Shown: positions 45,570 through 53,581, numbered from the stretch's first letter. The stretch: DNA of 64,000 bases from Cellulophaga baltica (GCF_018861125.1 NZ_JAHKQN010000013.1:451464-515463), one strand, 5' to 3'. Notes: a model not told the origin generated them from the sequence alone. Numbers and translations: made by a program.

Positions 45570-46304
45570 TTACTTATCAATTTCATTTTGTAGTGCGTAG
45601 TACGCCCTCTTTGAAGCTGTTTCTTCTGCCTTTTTTTTGGAAGTTGCACGAGCTTTGGCTATTACTTTATGATCAATAAGAAGTTTTACTGCAAAATGTT
45701 TTACAGTTTCGTTTCCTGAATCTTCGTAGATATTATATTTGAAAGATTTTTTTTGCTTTTGGCACCACTCTATTACCAAGCTTTTATAACTAATAACCTT
45801 ACCTTCAAGTTGTTCTATATCAACATAAGGTTCAATTACTTTTTGACTAATAAATTTCTCGCAGTATTTATAGCCTCTATCTAAATATATAGCACCAACT
45901 AATGCTTCAAACACATTACCATGTATATTATCTCCGAAATTAGACTTCGGGATTCTACTTTCAACATATTTAATAAGGTCTAAATCTTTACCCAACTCAT
46001 TTAAATGCTCTCTACTCACAATTTTAGATCGCATTTTAGTTAAGTAACCCTCATCACCTGTTGGAACTTCAGTATATAAGTATTTTGAAATAATTGTGCC
46101 TAGCATAGAATCACCTAAAAACTCTAAGCGTTCATAGTTCATAGGCATGCCTTTAGCATCTTTTACATTTGCAGATCTATGTAAAAAGGCTTTTTTATAA
46201 ATGGGTAATTTTTTTGGTTTAAAACCAAGAATATTACTCATTCCCGCAAAAAAATCCCCATCCTCTTTAGGATGGGAATTAAATATATTTGAGGGAAAAT
46301 TCAT
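45570..46304 (-). CDS. rnc: Ribonuclease III
   Basis: 244 residues. Catalytic signature ERLEFLGDSMLGTIISKYLY with the second acidic site in HGNVFEALVGAIYLD. C-terminal double-stranded RNA-binding domain from about residue 170 to 240, ending ATSKKKAEETASKRAYYAL. Processes double-stranded RNA, including rRNA precursors. Lies five bases downstream of fabF (stop at 46310, start at 46304). Confidence 0.97.
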   Translation of the reverse strand: MNFPSNIFNSHPKEDGDFFAGMSNILGFKPKKLPIYKKAFLHRSANVKDAKGMPMNYERLEFLGDSMLGTIISKYLYTEVPTGDEGYLTKMRSKIVSREHLNELGKDLDLIKYVESRIPKSNFGDNIHGNVFEALVGAIYLDRGYKYCEKFISQKVIEPYVDIEQLEGKVISYKSLVIEWCQKQKKSFKYNIYEDSGNETVKHFAVKLLIDHKVIAKARATSKKKAEETASKRAYYALQNEIDK

Positions 46305-46309
46305 TCTTA

Positions 46310-47563
46310 TTATTCGTCTAATTTTTTAAATATAATACAAGCATTATGACCACCAAAACCAAAGGTGTTACTTAAAGCAACTTTTACATCTCTCTTTTGA
46401 GCTTTATTTAAAGTTAAATTTAAACTTGGGTCAATATTTTCATCAACAACTTTATGATTTATCGTTGGCGGCACAATACCATGCTCTATAGATAATATAG
46501 ATGCAATAGCCTCAATAGCACCAGCAGCACCCAATAAGTGCCCAGTCATTGATTTTGTTGAATTGATATTAATACTTGGCGCATGATCACCAAACACTTT
46601 GGTAATTGCTTTTAACTCTGCAACATCACCTAGGGGTGTAGAGGTACCATGTGTATTAATTGCATCAACATCCTCAGGTTTTAAACCAGCATCATTTAAG
46701 CAATTTTCCATTACTCTAACTACACCAATACCTTCAGGATGTGGCGCTGTCATATGGTGTGCATCACTTGATAAACCACCACCTGCAACTTCAGCATATA
46801 TTTTTGCTCCTCTTGCTTTTGCGTGTTCATATTCTTCAAGAATTAATGCTCCTGCACCTTCCCCTAATACAAAACCATCTCTAGTTGCATCAAAAGGTCT
46901 TGAAGCAGATTCCATTTCGTCATTTCTAGTAGATAATGCATGCATTGCACCAAAACCTCCCATACCTGCTATTGTAACTGCAGCTTCACTACCACCAGTA
47001 ACAACAACATCACAATGCCCTAAACGTATAGAGTTTAATGCATCAAAAATTGCATTTGCAGAAGATGCACATGCAGATACTGTAGTATAATTAGGTCCCA
47101 TGAAACCATGCTTAATAGAAATATTACCAGGAGCAATATCTGCTATCATTTTAGGTATGAAAAAAGGATTAAATCTTGGGGTACCATCACCAGCTGCATA
47201 ATTTAAAACCTCATTTTGGAAAGTTTCTAAACCACCAATTCCTGCTCCCCATATAACGCCAACTCTAAATTTATCAACAGTATCAAAATCAATACCGCAA
47301 TCTTTTATAGCTTCATCTGACGACACAAGTGCATATTGTGCAAATCTATCTAGTTTTCTTGCTTCTTTTCTATCGAAAAAATCTGCAGCGTTAAAATTTT
47401 TAAGCTCGCAAGCAAATTTTGTTTTAAACTTCTCACTATCGTAATAGGTAACAGGTGCAGAACCGCTTTTCCCGTTAACTAATCCATTCCAATATTCCTC
47501 AACAGTGTTACCTATGGGCGTTAAAGCACCTATTCCAGTAACCACAACTCGCTTTAATTGCAT
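46310..47563 (-). CDS. fabF: Beta-ketoacyl-ACP synthase II
   Basis: 417 residues. Catalytic Cys in TVSACASSANAI, His in NTHGTSTPLGD and NSTKSMTGHLLGAAGAIEA. Elongates acyl-ACP by condensing with malonyl-ACP in type II fatty-acid synthesis. Directly downstream of acpP on the same strand, with a strong terminator-like hairpin between them (47623-47650). Confidence 0.97.
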   Translation of the reverse strand: MQLKRVVVTGIGALTPIGNTVEEYWNGLVNGKSGSAPVTYYDSEKFKTKFACELKNFNAADFFDRKEARKLDRFAQYALVSSDEAIKDCGIDFDTVDKFRVGVIWGAGIGGLETFQNEVLNYAAGDGTPRFNPFFIPKMIADIAPGNISIKHGFMGPNYTTVSACASSANAIFDALNSIRLGHCDVVVTGGSEAAVTIAGMGGFGAMHALSTRNDEMESASRPFDATRDGFVLGEGAGALILEEYEHAKARGAKIYAEVAGGGLSSDAHHMTAPHPEGIGVVRVMENCLNDAGLKPEDVDAINTHGTSTPLGDVAELKAITKVFGDHAPSININSTKSMTGHLLGAAGAIEAIASILSIEHGIVPPTINHKVVDENIDPSLNLTLNKAQKRDVKVALSNTFGFGGHNACIIFKKLDE

Positions 47564-47611
47564 TGAATTTAATTTATTAAAGTATGTAAACTTATTATGT
47601 AGGGTGTAAAT

Positions 47612-47650
47612 TAAAAAAAAAAATCCATGCGGAGTAATTACCGCATGGAT
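47612..47650 (-). terminator. Terminator/attenuator between acpP and fabF
   Basis: Perfect 10-base arms (47623-47632, 47641-47650) with core CCATGCGG/CCGCATGG and an 8-base loop. On the minus strand it is followed by eleven T's (47612-47622). This is a complete intrinsic terminator inside the acpP-fabF pair, so most transcripts should end after acpP. Confidence 0.88.
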
Positions 47651-47681
47651 ATTTTATAATCTTAAGAAGATATCATGCAAA

Positions 47682-47915
47682 TTATTTTGCTTCTTCTATA
47701 TAACTTATAGCCTGACCAACAGTAGCAATGTTTTCTGCTTGATCATCTGGAATTTGAATATCAAATTCTTTTTCGAATTCCATTATTAATTCAACAGTAT
47801 CTAATGAATCTGCTCCTAGGTCGTTAGTAAAGCTTGCTTCAGTTACAACCTCATTCTCATCAACACCCAATTTATCAACGATGATAGCTTTTACTCTTGA
47901 TGCAATATCTGACAT
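47682..47915 (-). CDS. acpP: Acyl carrier protein
   Basis: 77 residues. Phosphopantetheine attachment Ser37 in [12 protein letters not shown]. Acidic, four-helix. Carries growing acyl chains for FabF (downstream) and the desaturase earlier in this window. Upstream on the minus strand a TACTTTTG (47947-47954) fits the -7 element exactly; no TTG at usual spacing. A terminator between it and fabF fits higher acpP expression. Confidence 0.97.
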   Translation of the reverse strand: MSDIASRVKAIIVDKLGVDENEVVTEASFTNDLGADSLDTVELIMEFEKEFDIQIPDDQAENIATVGQAISYIEEAK

Positions 47916-47946
47916 AATTATTCTTGTTTTAAAAATTTAACTGGGG

Positions 47947-47954
47947 CAAAAGTA
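47947..47954 (-). promoter_or_regulatory. -7 promoter element of acpP
   Basis: Exact TACTTTTG (TAnnTTTG consensus) on the minus strand, about 30 bases ahead of the acpP start. No TTG at 17-23 bases upstream. Confidence 0.4.
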
Positions 47955-48073
47955 AAAAACTTTGGTTTAATAACACTATTTGTCGTCAAAATGTATCATT
48001 TTTTTAAACAAAATTAATTCTAGAGTGGTAATTTAGCCCAAAATTAGACGCTTCAATAACCCTAAAACTCCTT

Positions 48074-48640
48074 ATGAAACGTATTGTTCTCTTTGCTTCT
48101 GGTTCCGGATCTAATGTTGAAAATATCTCAAATTATTTTTCAAATAATTCAGAAGTTACAATTGCTGCTGTTTTAACAAATAAAAACAATGCTAAAGTAA
48201 TCGAAAGATGCAACCAATTAAATATTAGTGCATTATACTTTAACAGACATGCTTTTTACACCTCTGATTGTGTTTTAGATATTTTAAAAAATATAAACCC
48301 AGATTTAATTGTCTTGGCTGGGTTTTTATTAAAAGTGCCTGAAAAGTTAGTTAAAAATTTTCCAAATAAGATTATAAATATTCACCCTGCATTACTACCA
48401 AAGTATGGTGGAAAAGGAATGTATGGAATGAACGTACATAATGCTGTAAAAACCAACAATGAACAAGAAACTGGCATTACAATTCATTATGTAAACGAAA
48501 ATTATGATGAAGGTGCCATTATAAAACAAGCAAAAACTCCAGTTTCAGCAACTGACACAACAGATGATATCGCTCACAAAGTTCATGAGTTAGAGTATAA
48601 ACATTTTCCTAAAGTTATAGACAGTTTACTACATGGATAA
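48074..48640 (+). CDS. purN: Phosphoribosylglycinamide formyltransferase
   Basis: 188 residues. N-terminal loop FASGSGSNVENI, catalytic block NIHPALLPKYGGKGMYG and GITIHYVNENYDEGAII. Transfers a formyl group from 10-formyl-tetrahydrofolate to GAR in purine synthesis. Divergent from acpP. Its end overlaps the RNase HI start by eight bases. Confidence 0.96.
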   Translation: MKRIVLFASGSGSNVENISNYFSNNSEVTIAAVLTNKNNAKVIERCNQLNISALYFNRHAFYTSDCVLDILKNINPDLIVLAGFLLKVPEKLVKNFPNKIINIHPALLPKYGGKGMYGMNVHNAVKTNNEQETGITIHYVNENYDEGAIIKQAKTPVSATDTTDDIAHKVHELEYKHFPKVIDSLLHG

Positions 48641-49100
48641 TTCACAAGTACACGTATACACTGATGGCGCTGCACGTGGTAATCCTGGCCCAGGTGGTTA
48701 TGGTATTGTTATGGAATGGGTAGGAAAACCATATAGAAAAGAATTTTCAGAAGGCTTTAAACACACCACTAATAATAGGATGGAGCTTTTGGCAGTAATT
48801 GAAGCACTAAAAAAATTAAAAAAGGAAGGTATTTATGTTACCGTTTTTACCGATTCTAAATATGTAGTTGATACTATTGAAAAGAAATGGTATGTAAAGT
48901 GGGAGAAAACTAATTTTAAAGGAAAAAAGAATCCGGATTTATGGAAACTTTTTTTAATTGAGTACCGAAAACATCATGTTTCACTTAAATGGATTAAAGG
49001 CCACAATAACCACCCACAAAATGAACGTTGTGATGCATTGGCTGTTGCCGCATCAAAAGAAAGTAATTTAAAACCTGACGCTGGCTTTGTTAGAGAATAA
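48633..49100 (+). CDS. rnhA: Ribonuclease HI
   Basis: 155 residues. Catalytic Asp11 (YTDGAARGNPG), Glu51 (NNRMELLAV), Asp74 (FTDSKYV) and a final Asp in NERCDALA. Removes RNA from RNA-DNA hybrids. Overlaps purN by eight bases and precedes a PfkB kinase gene. Confidence 0.96.
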   Translation: MDNSQVHVYTDGAARGNPGPGGYGIVMEWVGKPYRKEFSEGFKHTTNNRMELLAVIEALKKLKKEGIYVTVFTDSKYVVDTIEKKWYVKWEKTNFKGKKNPDLWKLFLIEYRKHHVSLKWIKGHNNHPQNERCDALAVAASKESNLKPDAGFVRE

Positions 49101-49152
49101 ATAGTTGTTCATACTTTTTTACAAGTACTTTACAAAGCTCAAAAGTTACCCT

Positions 49153-49160
49153 TATATTTG
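49153..49160 (+). promoter_or_regulatory. -7 promoter element of the PfkB kinase gene
   Basis: Exact TATATTTG 18 bases upstream of the ATG at 49179; no well-spaced TTG. It argues against the in-frame TTG at 49158, which lies inside the box, as a start. Confidence 0.4.
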
Positions 49161-49178
49161 CATAAAATTATAGCTATA

Positions 49179-50105
49179 ATGAGTAAGTTACTAATAGTTG
49201 GTACGGTTGCTTTTGATGAAATTGAAACCCCTTTTGGAAAAACCGACAAAATTTTAGGAGGAGCGGCAACTTTTATTGGTTTAGCCGCATCTCAATTTAA
49301 TGTAGAAAGTGCAATTGTATCTGTTGTAGGTGAAGACATGCCACAAAAGTATTTAGATTTACTTTCTAGCAGAAAAATAGATTTATCAGGATTAGAAATT
49401 GTTAAAGGAGGAAAAACTTTTTACTGGAAAGGAAAATACCACAATGATCTCAACTCAAGAGATACTTTAGTTACTGAACTAAATACGCTTGCAGATTTCA
49501 ACCCTATAGTTCCTGAAAATTACAAAGAAGCTGATGTGGTAATGCTAGGTAACTTACACCCAAGTGTACAACTTAGCGTTATTAACCAGATGACAAAAAA
49601 ACCTAAGTTAATAGTACTTGATACTATGAATTTTTGGATGGACAATAGTTTACCTGAATTATTAGAAGTAATAAAGCACATTGATGTTATTACTATTAAT
49701 GATGAAGAGGCAAGACAACTAACGGGAGAATACTCTTTAGTAAAGGCCGCTGCTAAGATTGAAAAAATGGGTCCTAAATATGTTGTTATTAAAAAAGGAG
49801 AGCATGGTGCATTATTATTTCACCAAACTAAAATCTTTTTTGCACCAGCATTACCATTAGAAGAAGTTTTTGATCCAACAGGAGCTGGCGATACTTTCGC
49901 AGGAGGTTTTGCAGGGTATTTAGCAGAAACTGAAAATATATCGTTTGACAATTTGAAAAATGCAATTATTCATGGTTCAAATTTAGCCTCGTTCTCTGTT
50001 GAGAAATTTGGGACCGAGCGAATGGAAAACCTTAATAAAGACGAAACAAATAAAAGGCTACTTCAATTTAAAGAGTTGAGCCAATTTGATATAGAATTAC
50101 AATAA
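49179..50105 (+). CDS. PfkB-family carbohydrate/nucleoside kinase
   Basis: 308 residues from the ATG at 49179 (MSKLLIVGTVAFDEIE). PfkB signatures: GGAATFIGLAASQF in the N-terminal half, DPTGAGDTFAGGFAG (anion hole and catalytic Asp) near the end. The family includes ribokinase, adenosine kinase and others; the substrate is not clear. In Bacteroidota it regularly stands next to this large amidophosphoribosyltransferase, so a nucleoside or ribose substrate is plausible. Confidence 0.92.
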   Translation: MSKLLIVGTVAFDEIETPFGKTDKILGGAATFIGLAASQFNVESAIVSVVGEDMPQKYLDLLSSRKIDLSGLEIVKGGKTFYWKGKYHNDLNSRDTLVTELNTLADFNPIVPENYKEADVVMLGNLHPSVQLSVINQMTKKPKLIVLDTMNFWMDNSLPELLEVIKHIDVITINDEEARQLTGEYSLVKAAAKIEKMGPKYVVIKKGEHGALLFHQTKIFFAPALPLEEVFDPTGAGDTFAGGFAGYLAETENISFDNLKNAIIHGSNLASFSVEKFGTERMENLNKDETNKRLLQFKELSQFDIELQ

Positions 50106-50113
50106 CCCATTAT

Positions 50114-50138
50114 GCCCTGAAATTTTCAGGGCTTTTTT
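50114..50138 (+). terminator. Intrinsic terminator after PfkB kinase gene
   Basis: Perfect 9-base arms GCCCTGAAA/TTTCAGGGC (50114-50122, 50124-50132) followed by six T's. Lies in the 54 bases before the amidophosphoribosyltransferase start. Confidence 0.85.
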
Positions 50139-50159
50139 AATTTCTGCAAGACACGAACA

Positions 50160-52058
50160 ATGAGTGATGCAATTAAACATGAGTGCGGTATCTCTTTAGT
50201 AAGATTACTAAAACCGTTAGAGTATTATCAAAAAAAATATGGTACAGCATTTTATGGTGTAAACAAAATGTACCTTTTAATGGAAAAACAGCATAACCGC
50301 GGACAAGATGGTGCTGGTTTTGCAAGTATCAAATTAGACATGAATCCTGGCGAAAGGTACATGAGTAGAGTACGCTCTATTCAACAACAGCCAATTCAAG
50401 ACATTTTTGCTCAAATTAATGATCGTATTAGCACTTCACTTAAAGAGCACCCAGAATATGAAAACGATGTTGCCCTACAAAAAAGGCATATACCTTATAT
50501 AGGAGAGGTTTTATTAGGTCACGTACGTTACGGAACTTTTGGTAAAAATAGCATTGAGAGTGTTCACCCTTTTCTAAGACAGAATAACTGGATGCACCGT
50601 AACCTTATTGTTGCTGGTAACTTTAACATGACAAATGTTGATGAGTTATTTGACAATTTAATACAGATTGGGCAGCACCCTAAAGAAATGGCTGATACCG
50701 TAACGGTAATGGAAAAAATTGGCCACTTTTTAGATGACGCAGTTTCTAAATTATACAAGCAGATAAAAAAAGAAGGCTTCAATAAGCAAGAAGCTTCAGC
50801 TTTAATTGCCGACCGTTTAAATGTTGCGAAGATATTGCGTAGAGCAGCTAAAAACTGGGATGGTGGTTATGCTATGGCAGGTTTATTAGGTCATGGTGAT
50901 GCATTTGTTTTGCGTGACCCTGCAGGTATTCGCCCAACATACTATTATCAAGATGATGAAGTTGTAGTTGTAGCTTCAGAAAGGCCAGCTATACAAACAG
51001 TATTTAATGTACCTTTTGATGCTGTTAAAGAATTAGACCCTGGTCATGCAATTCTAGTTAAAAAAAGTGGTAAAGCATCTATAAAACAAATACTTGAGCC
51101 TACGGTTCGTAAAGCTTGTTCTTTTGAAAGAATTTATTTTTCAAGAGGAAGTGACAAAGAAATATATCAAGAACGTAAAGAACTAGGAAAATTAATATTC
51201 CCTCAAATTCTTGAGTCTATTAATGATGATATAAAAAATTCAGTCTTCTCATACATTCCTAATACCGCAGAAACTTCATTTTTTGGTATGGTAAAAGAAG
51301 CTCAGAATTATTTGAACAAAAAGAAAGAAGAGCAAATTCTATCTATAGGTACCAAAATTACTAAAGAAGAGCTTCATGAAATTTTAGAGGTACGCCCTAG
51401 AATTGAAAAAGTAGCTATTAAAGATGCAAAACTCAGAACGTTTATTGCTCAAGATAGTGGTAGAGATGATTTAGTTGCCCACGTTTATGATATCTCTTAC
51501 GGTTCAGTAAAAAAAGGTGATAATCTTGTTATTATTGATGATAGTATTGTACGCGGAACTACACTTAAGAAAAGTATTCTTAAAATGCTTGATAGGCTCT
51601 CGCCTAAGAAAATTGTAGTAGTATCATCGGCGCCACAAATTAGGTACCCTGATTGTTATGGTATTGACATGGCAAAACTAGAAGATTTTATTGCTTTTAG
51701 AGCTGCATTAGCGTTACACAAAGACAATGATACTATGCACCTAGTTGAGGCTATTTATCAAAAGTGTTTAAAACAAGTAAACTCGATTGACAAAGACGTT
51801 ATAAATTACGTTAAAGAATTCTACGCTCCATTCACAGCAATTGAGATTTCTAAAAAAATTGGCGAACTTTTAAGTCCACCTGAATTAAATGCTGAAGTAG
51901 ATATAATCTATCAAACAATATCTAACTTACACCAAGCTTGTCCTCATAATTTAGGTGATTGGTATTTTACTGGTGAATACCCAACTGCTGGGGGTAACCG
52001 AGTGGTAAACCGTGCCTTTATTAATTTCTATGAAGGTAAAAACGAGAGAGCTTATTAA
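50160..52058 (+). CDS. purF: Amidophosphoribosyltransferase (long Bacteroidota form)
   Basis: 632 residues, longer than the usual ~500. Near the N-terminus is the Cys of the glutaminase site (HECGI, Cys9), then GQDGAGFASI and GHVRYGTFG. Phosphoribosyltransferase block VIIDDSIVRGTTLKKSILKM with the PRPP loop, then a C-terminal extension. First committed step of purine synthesis: PRPP + glutamine to phosphoribosylamine. The Bacteroidota extended form has inserts between the domains. No other copy is in the window. Confidence 0.9.
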   Translation: MSDAIKHECGISLVRLLKPLEYYQKKYGTAFYGVNKMYLLMEKQHNRGQDGAGFASIKLDMNPGERYMSRVRSIQQQPIQDIFAQINDRISTSLKEHPEYENDVALQKRHIPYIGEVLLGHVRYGTFGKNSIESVHPFLRQNNWMHRNLIVAGNFNMTNVDELFDNLIQIGQHPKEMADTVTVMEKIGHFLDDAVSKLYKQIKKEGFNKQEASALIADRLNVAKILRRAAKNWDGGYAMAGLLGHGDAFVLRDPAGIRPTYYYQDDEVVVVASERPAIQTVFNVPFDAVKELDPGHAILVKKSGKASIKQILEPTVRKACSFERIYFSRGSDKEIYQERKELGKLIFPQILESINDDIKNSVFSYIPNTAETSFFGMVKEAQNYLNKKKEEQILSIGTKITKEELHEILEVRPRIEKVAIKDAKLRTFIAQDSGRDDLVAHVYDISYGSVKKGDNLVIIDDSIVRGTTLKKSILKMLDRLSPKKIVVVSSAPQIRYPDCYGIDMAKLEDFIAFRAALALHKDNDTMHLVEAIYQKCLKQVNSIDKDVINYVKEFYAPFTAIEISKKIGELLSPPELNAEVDIIYQTISNLHQACPHNLGDWYFTGEYPTAGGNRVVNRAFINFYEGKNERAY

Positions 52059-52068
52059 GATTTACATT

Positions 52069-52100
52069 CGATGAAATACATTAATTAATGTATTTCATCG
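52069..52100. terminator. 32-base perfect palindrome after purF
   Basis: Arms 52069-52084 and 52085-52100 match exactly with no central loop, eleven bases after the purF stop. Likely folds into a 3'-end hairpin. No T tract follows, so termination is less sure than for other hairpins here. It marks the left edge of the small RNA array. Confidence 0.6.
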
Positions 52101-52150
52101 ATAATATGTGTTCTATACCGATTATATAAGTGCTTCACCGATAGTCAAGG

Positions 52151-52158
52151 TACTTTTA
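52151..52158 (+). promoter_or_regulatory. -7 element of small RNA copy 1
   Basis: TACTTTTA, one mismatch from TAnnTTTG, six bases ahead of the conserved CCATAG. No TTG at 17-23 bases upstream; weakest promoter of the four. Confidence 0.45.
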
Positions 52159-52164
52159 GTACTG

Positions 52165-52234
52165 CCATAGCATAAGTAGGTTAAGTTCATGGTAAGATTT
52201 GGGGAAAAAGGTAGAGTTTTACTCTGCCTTTTTT
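52165..52234 (+). ncRNA. Small RNA candidate, array copy 1
   Basis: About 70 nt: invariant 5' core beginning CCATAGCATAAGTAGG and ending GATTTGGGG, then a terminator with GGTAGAGT/ACTCTGCC arms (one G-U pair; 52210-52217 and 52221-52228) and six T's. No start codon with a usable frame runs through all copies. Part of a four-copy family at 52165, 52379, 52567 and 52772. Confidence 0.75.
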
Positions 52235-52340
52235 ATTTTCTGACATTAAATAGATTTTCTTTATAAGTATTTAAAGCAGAAAAGTTTACGGAGTACCACA
52301 ATACAATTAATCTTATTTATTACATAGTACATCTAAAACT

Positions 52341-52373
52341 TTGTTTACGGAACAAGTACATATATTACTTTTG
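52341..52373 (+). promoter_or_regulatory. Promoter of small RNA copy 2
   Basis: TTG 52341-52343, 22-base spacer, exact TACTTTTG at 52366-52373, then five bases to the conserved CCATAG. Same spacing as in copy 3. Confidence 0.75.
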
Positions 52374-52378
52374 AAAAA

Positions 52379-52449
52379 CCATAGCATAAGTAGGTTAAGT
52401 TCATGGTAAAGATTTGGGGAAAAAGGCGGAGTTTATGCTCCGCCTTTTT
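52379..52449 (+). ncRNA. Small RNA candidate, array copy 2
   Basis: About 71 nt. Core as in copy 1 with one extra A before GATTTGGGG. Terminator stem GGCGGAG/CTCCGCC (52425-52431, 52438-52444): the G replacing A pairs with a C replacing T, a compensatory change against copies 1 and 3. T run follows. Confidence 0.8.
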
Positions 52450-52528
52450 ATTTTTAAGTATATCAAGATCATCTATAAACATTAAATAGCGCATTTCAAC
52501 TTATTAAAATCCGCTTTTATCTAAAACA

Positions 52529-52561
52529 TTGTCCAAAAAGTACTAAAGAATACTACTTTTG
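52529..52561 (+). promoter_or_regulatory. Promoter of small RNA copy 3
   Basis: TTG 52529-52531, 22-base spacer, exact TACTTTTG at 52554-52561, five bases to CCATAG. The upstream TCTAAAAC just before the TTG is shared with copy 2. Confidence 0.75.
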
Positions 52562-52566
52562 GAGGA

Positions 52567-52636
52567 CCATAGCATAAGTAGGTTAAGTTCATGGTAAGAT
52601 TTGGGGGAAAAAGGCAGAGTAGTACTCTGCCTTTTT
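52567..52636 (+). ncRNA. Small RNA candidate, array copy 3
   Basis: About 70 nt. Core identical to copy 1 except one extra G in the G run. Terminator stem GGCAGAGT/ACTCTGCC (52613-52620, 52624-52631), all Watson-Crick, followed by five T's. Confidence 0.8.
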
Positions 52637-52735
52637 CATTTCTGATAATCAACACTTTATCGTTAAATAAACAATATTATCGATAAACTGCATCACTTTT
52701 ATTTTCTATACAGTTCATAAAAAGAGTCTTTTACC

Positions 52736-52766
52736 TTGTATATTTCTCACAATACCAGTAATTTAG
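52736..52766 (+). promoter_or_regulatory. Possible promoter of small RNA copy 4
   Basis: TTG 52736-52738, 20-base spacer, TAATTTAG at 52759-52766 (two positions off the TTTG end), five bases to CCATAG. Weaker than copies 2 and 3. Confidence 0.5.
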
Positions 52767-52771
52767 CATTG

Positions 52772-52841
52772 CCATAGCATAAGTAGGTTAAGTTTATGGT
52801 AAGATTTGGGATGAAAAGGGTAGAGATTTCTCTACCCTTTT
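52772..52841 (+). ncRNA. Small RNA candidate, array copy 4
   Basis: About 70 nt, the most divergent copy. The core has one C-to-T change that lengthens the 5' hairpin to CCATA/TATGG, and GGGATGAAAA instead of GGGGAAAAA. Terminator stem GGGTAGAGA/TCTCTACCC (52818-52826, 52829-52837), again changed by pairs, then four T's. Confidence 0.78.
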
Positions 52842-52856
52842 CTATTTAATAAAATC

Positions 52857-52894
52857 AAAAAACCTCGTTAGTAAATTTACTAACGAGGTTTTTT
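52857..52894. terminator. Bidirectional terminator between array and sod
   Basis: Perfect 38-base palindrome (arms 52857-52875 and 52876-52894) with core CCTCGTTAG/CTAACGAGG and A- and T-rich ends. Serves sod on the minus strand and backs up copy 4 on the plus strand. Confidence 0.88.
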
Positions 52895-52927
52895 AAAATT
52901 TATATAAGTATCTAAATACTACTACAA

Positions 52928-53536
52928 TTATTTGTTAGCGGCATATAATTCAGAAACTTTATCCCAGTTTATAACACTAAAGAAAGCATTAATATATTCT
53001 GGTCTTTTGTTTTGGTAGTTTAAGTAGTATGCATGCTCCCATACATCTAATCCTAAAATAGGAAAACCTTCACATCCAGTTTCTGGCATTAATGGATTGT
53101 CTTGGTTAGGCGTAGAACAAACTTCAACCTTACCACCTTTATGAACACATAACCATGCCCAACCAGAACCAAATCTAGTACCTGCAGCAGTAGTAAATGC
53201 ATTTTTAAAAGCATCAAAAGAACCAAAAGCAGTATCAATTGCTGAAGCTAATTCTCCTGAAGGAGTTCCCCCACCATTTGGAGACATTACTTCCCAAAAT
53301 AAAGAGTGATTGTAAAAACCACCACCATTATTTCTTACAGCATTATTAGACATATCTAAATTAGTTAAAATGTCTTCAATAGATTTTCCTTCTAAATCAG
53401 TACCTTCTATTGCGCCGTTTAATTTTGTTGTATATCCGTTATGGTGCTTAGTATGGTGTATTTCCATAGTTCTTGCATCAATATTAGGCTCTAATGCATC
53501 GTATGCATATGGTAATTTTGGTAATTCAAATGCCAT
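52928..53536 (-). CDS. sodA: Superoxide dismutase (Mn/Fe type)
   Basis: 202 residues. Metal ligands: His in [10 protein letters not shown], His in YNHSLFW, Asp and His in [10 protein letters not shown]. Gly-rich [13 protein letters not shown] and the Gln in TPNQDNP point to the manganese-type arrangement, although cambialistic use is possible. No signal peptide, so cytosolic. A TAACTTTG -7 box lies at 53574-53581 on the minus strand. Confidence 0.95.
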   Translation of the reverse strand: MAFELPKLPYAYDALEPNIDARTMEIHHTKHHNGYTTKLNGAIEGTDLEGKSIEDILTNLDMSNNAVRNNGGGFYNHSLFWEVMSPNGGGTPSGELASAIDTAFGSFDAFKNAFTTAAGTRFGSGWAWLCVHKGGKVEVCSTPNQDNPLMPETGCEGFPILGLDVWEHAYYLNYQNKRPEYINAFFSVINWDKVSELYAANK

Positions 53537-53573
53537 AATAATTATTTTATTTAATTAATATATAGTTCTTTAA

Positions 53574-53581
53574 CAAAGTTA
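53574..53581 (-). promoter_or_regulatory. -7 promoter element of sod
   Basis: Exact TAACTTTG on the minus strand, 37 bases ahead of the sod start. No TTG at the usual spacing. Confidence 0.4.

Noticed and set aside
46599-47090. 163-residue open frame antisense to fabF
   Set aside because: It lies entirely inside the well-conserved fabF gene on the other strand, with composition that mirrors fabF codons and no domain.
52151-52841. CRISPR array or transposon-related repeats
   Set aside because: Repeats are ~70 bases with 188-214-base periods, carry promoters and terminators, and no cas genes or terminal inverted repeats are present. A small RNA array explains all features.
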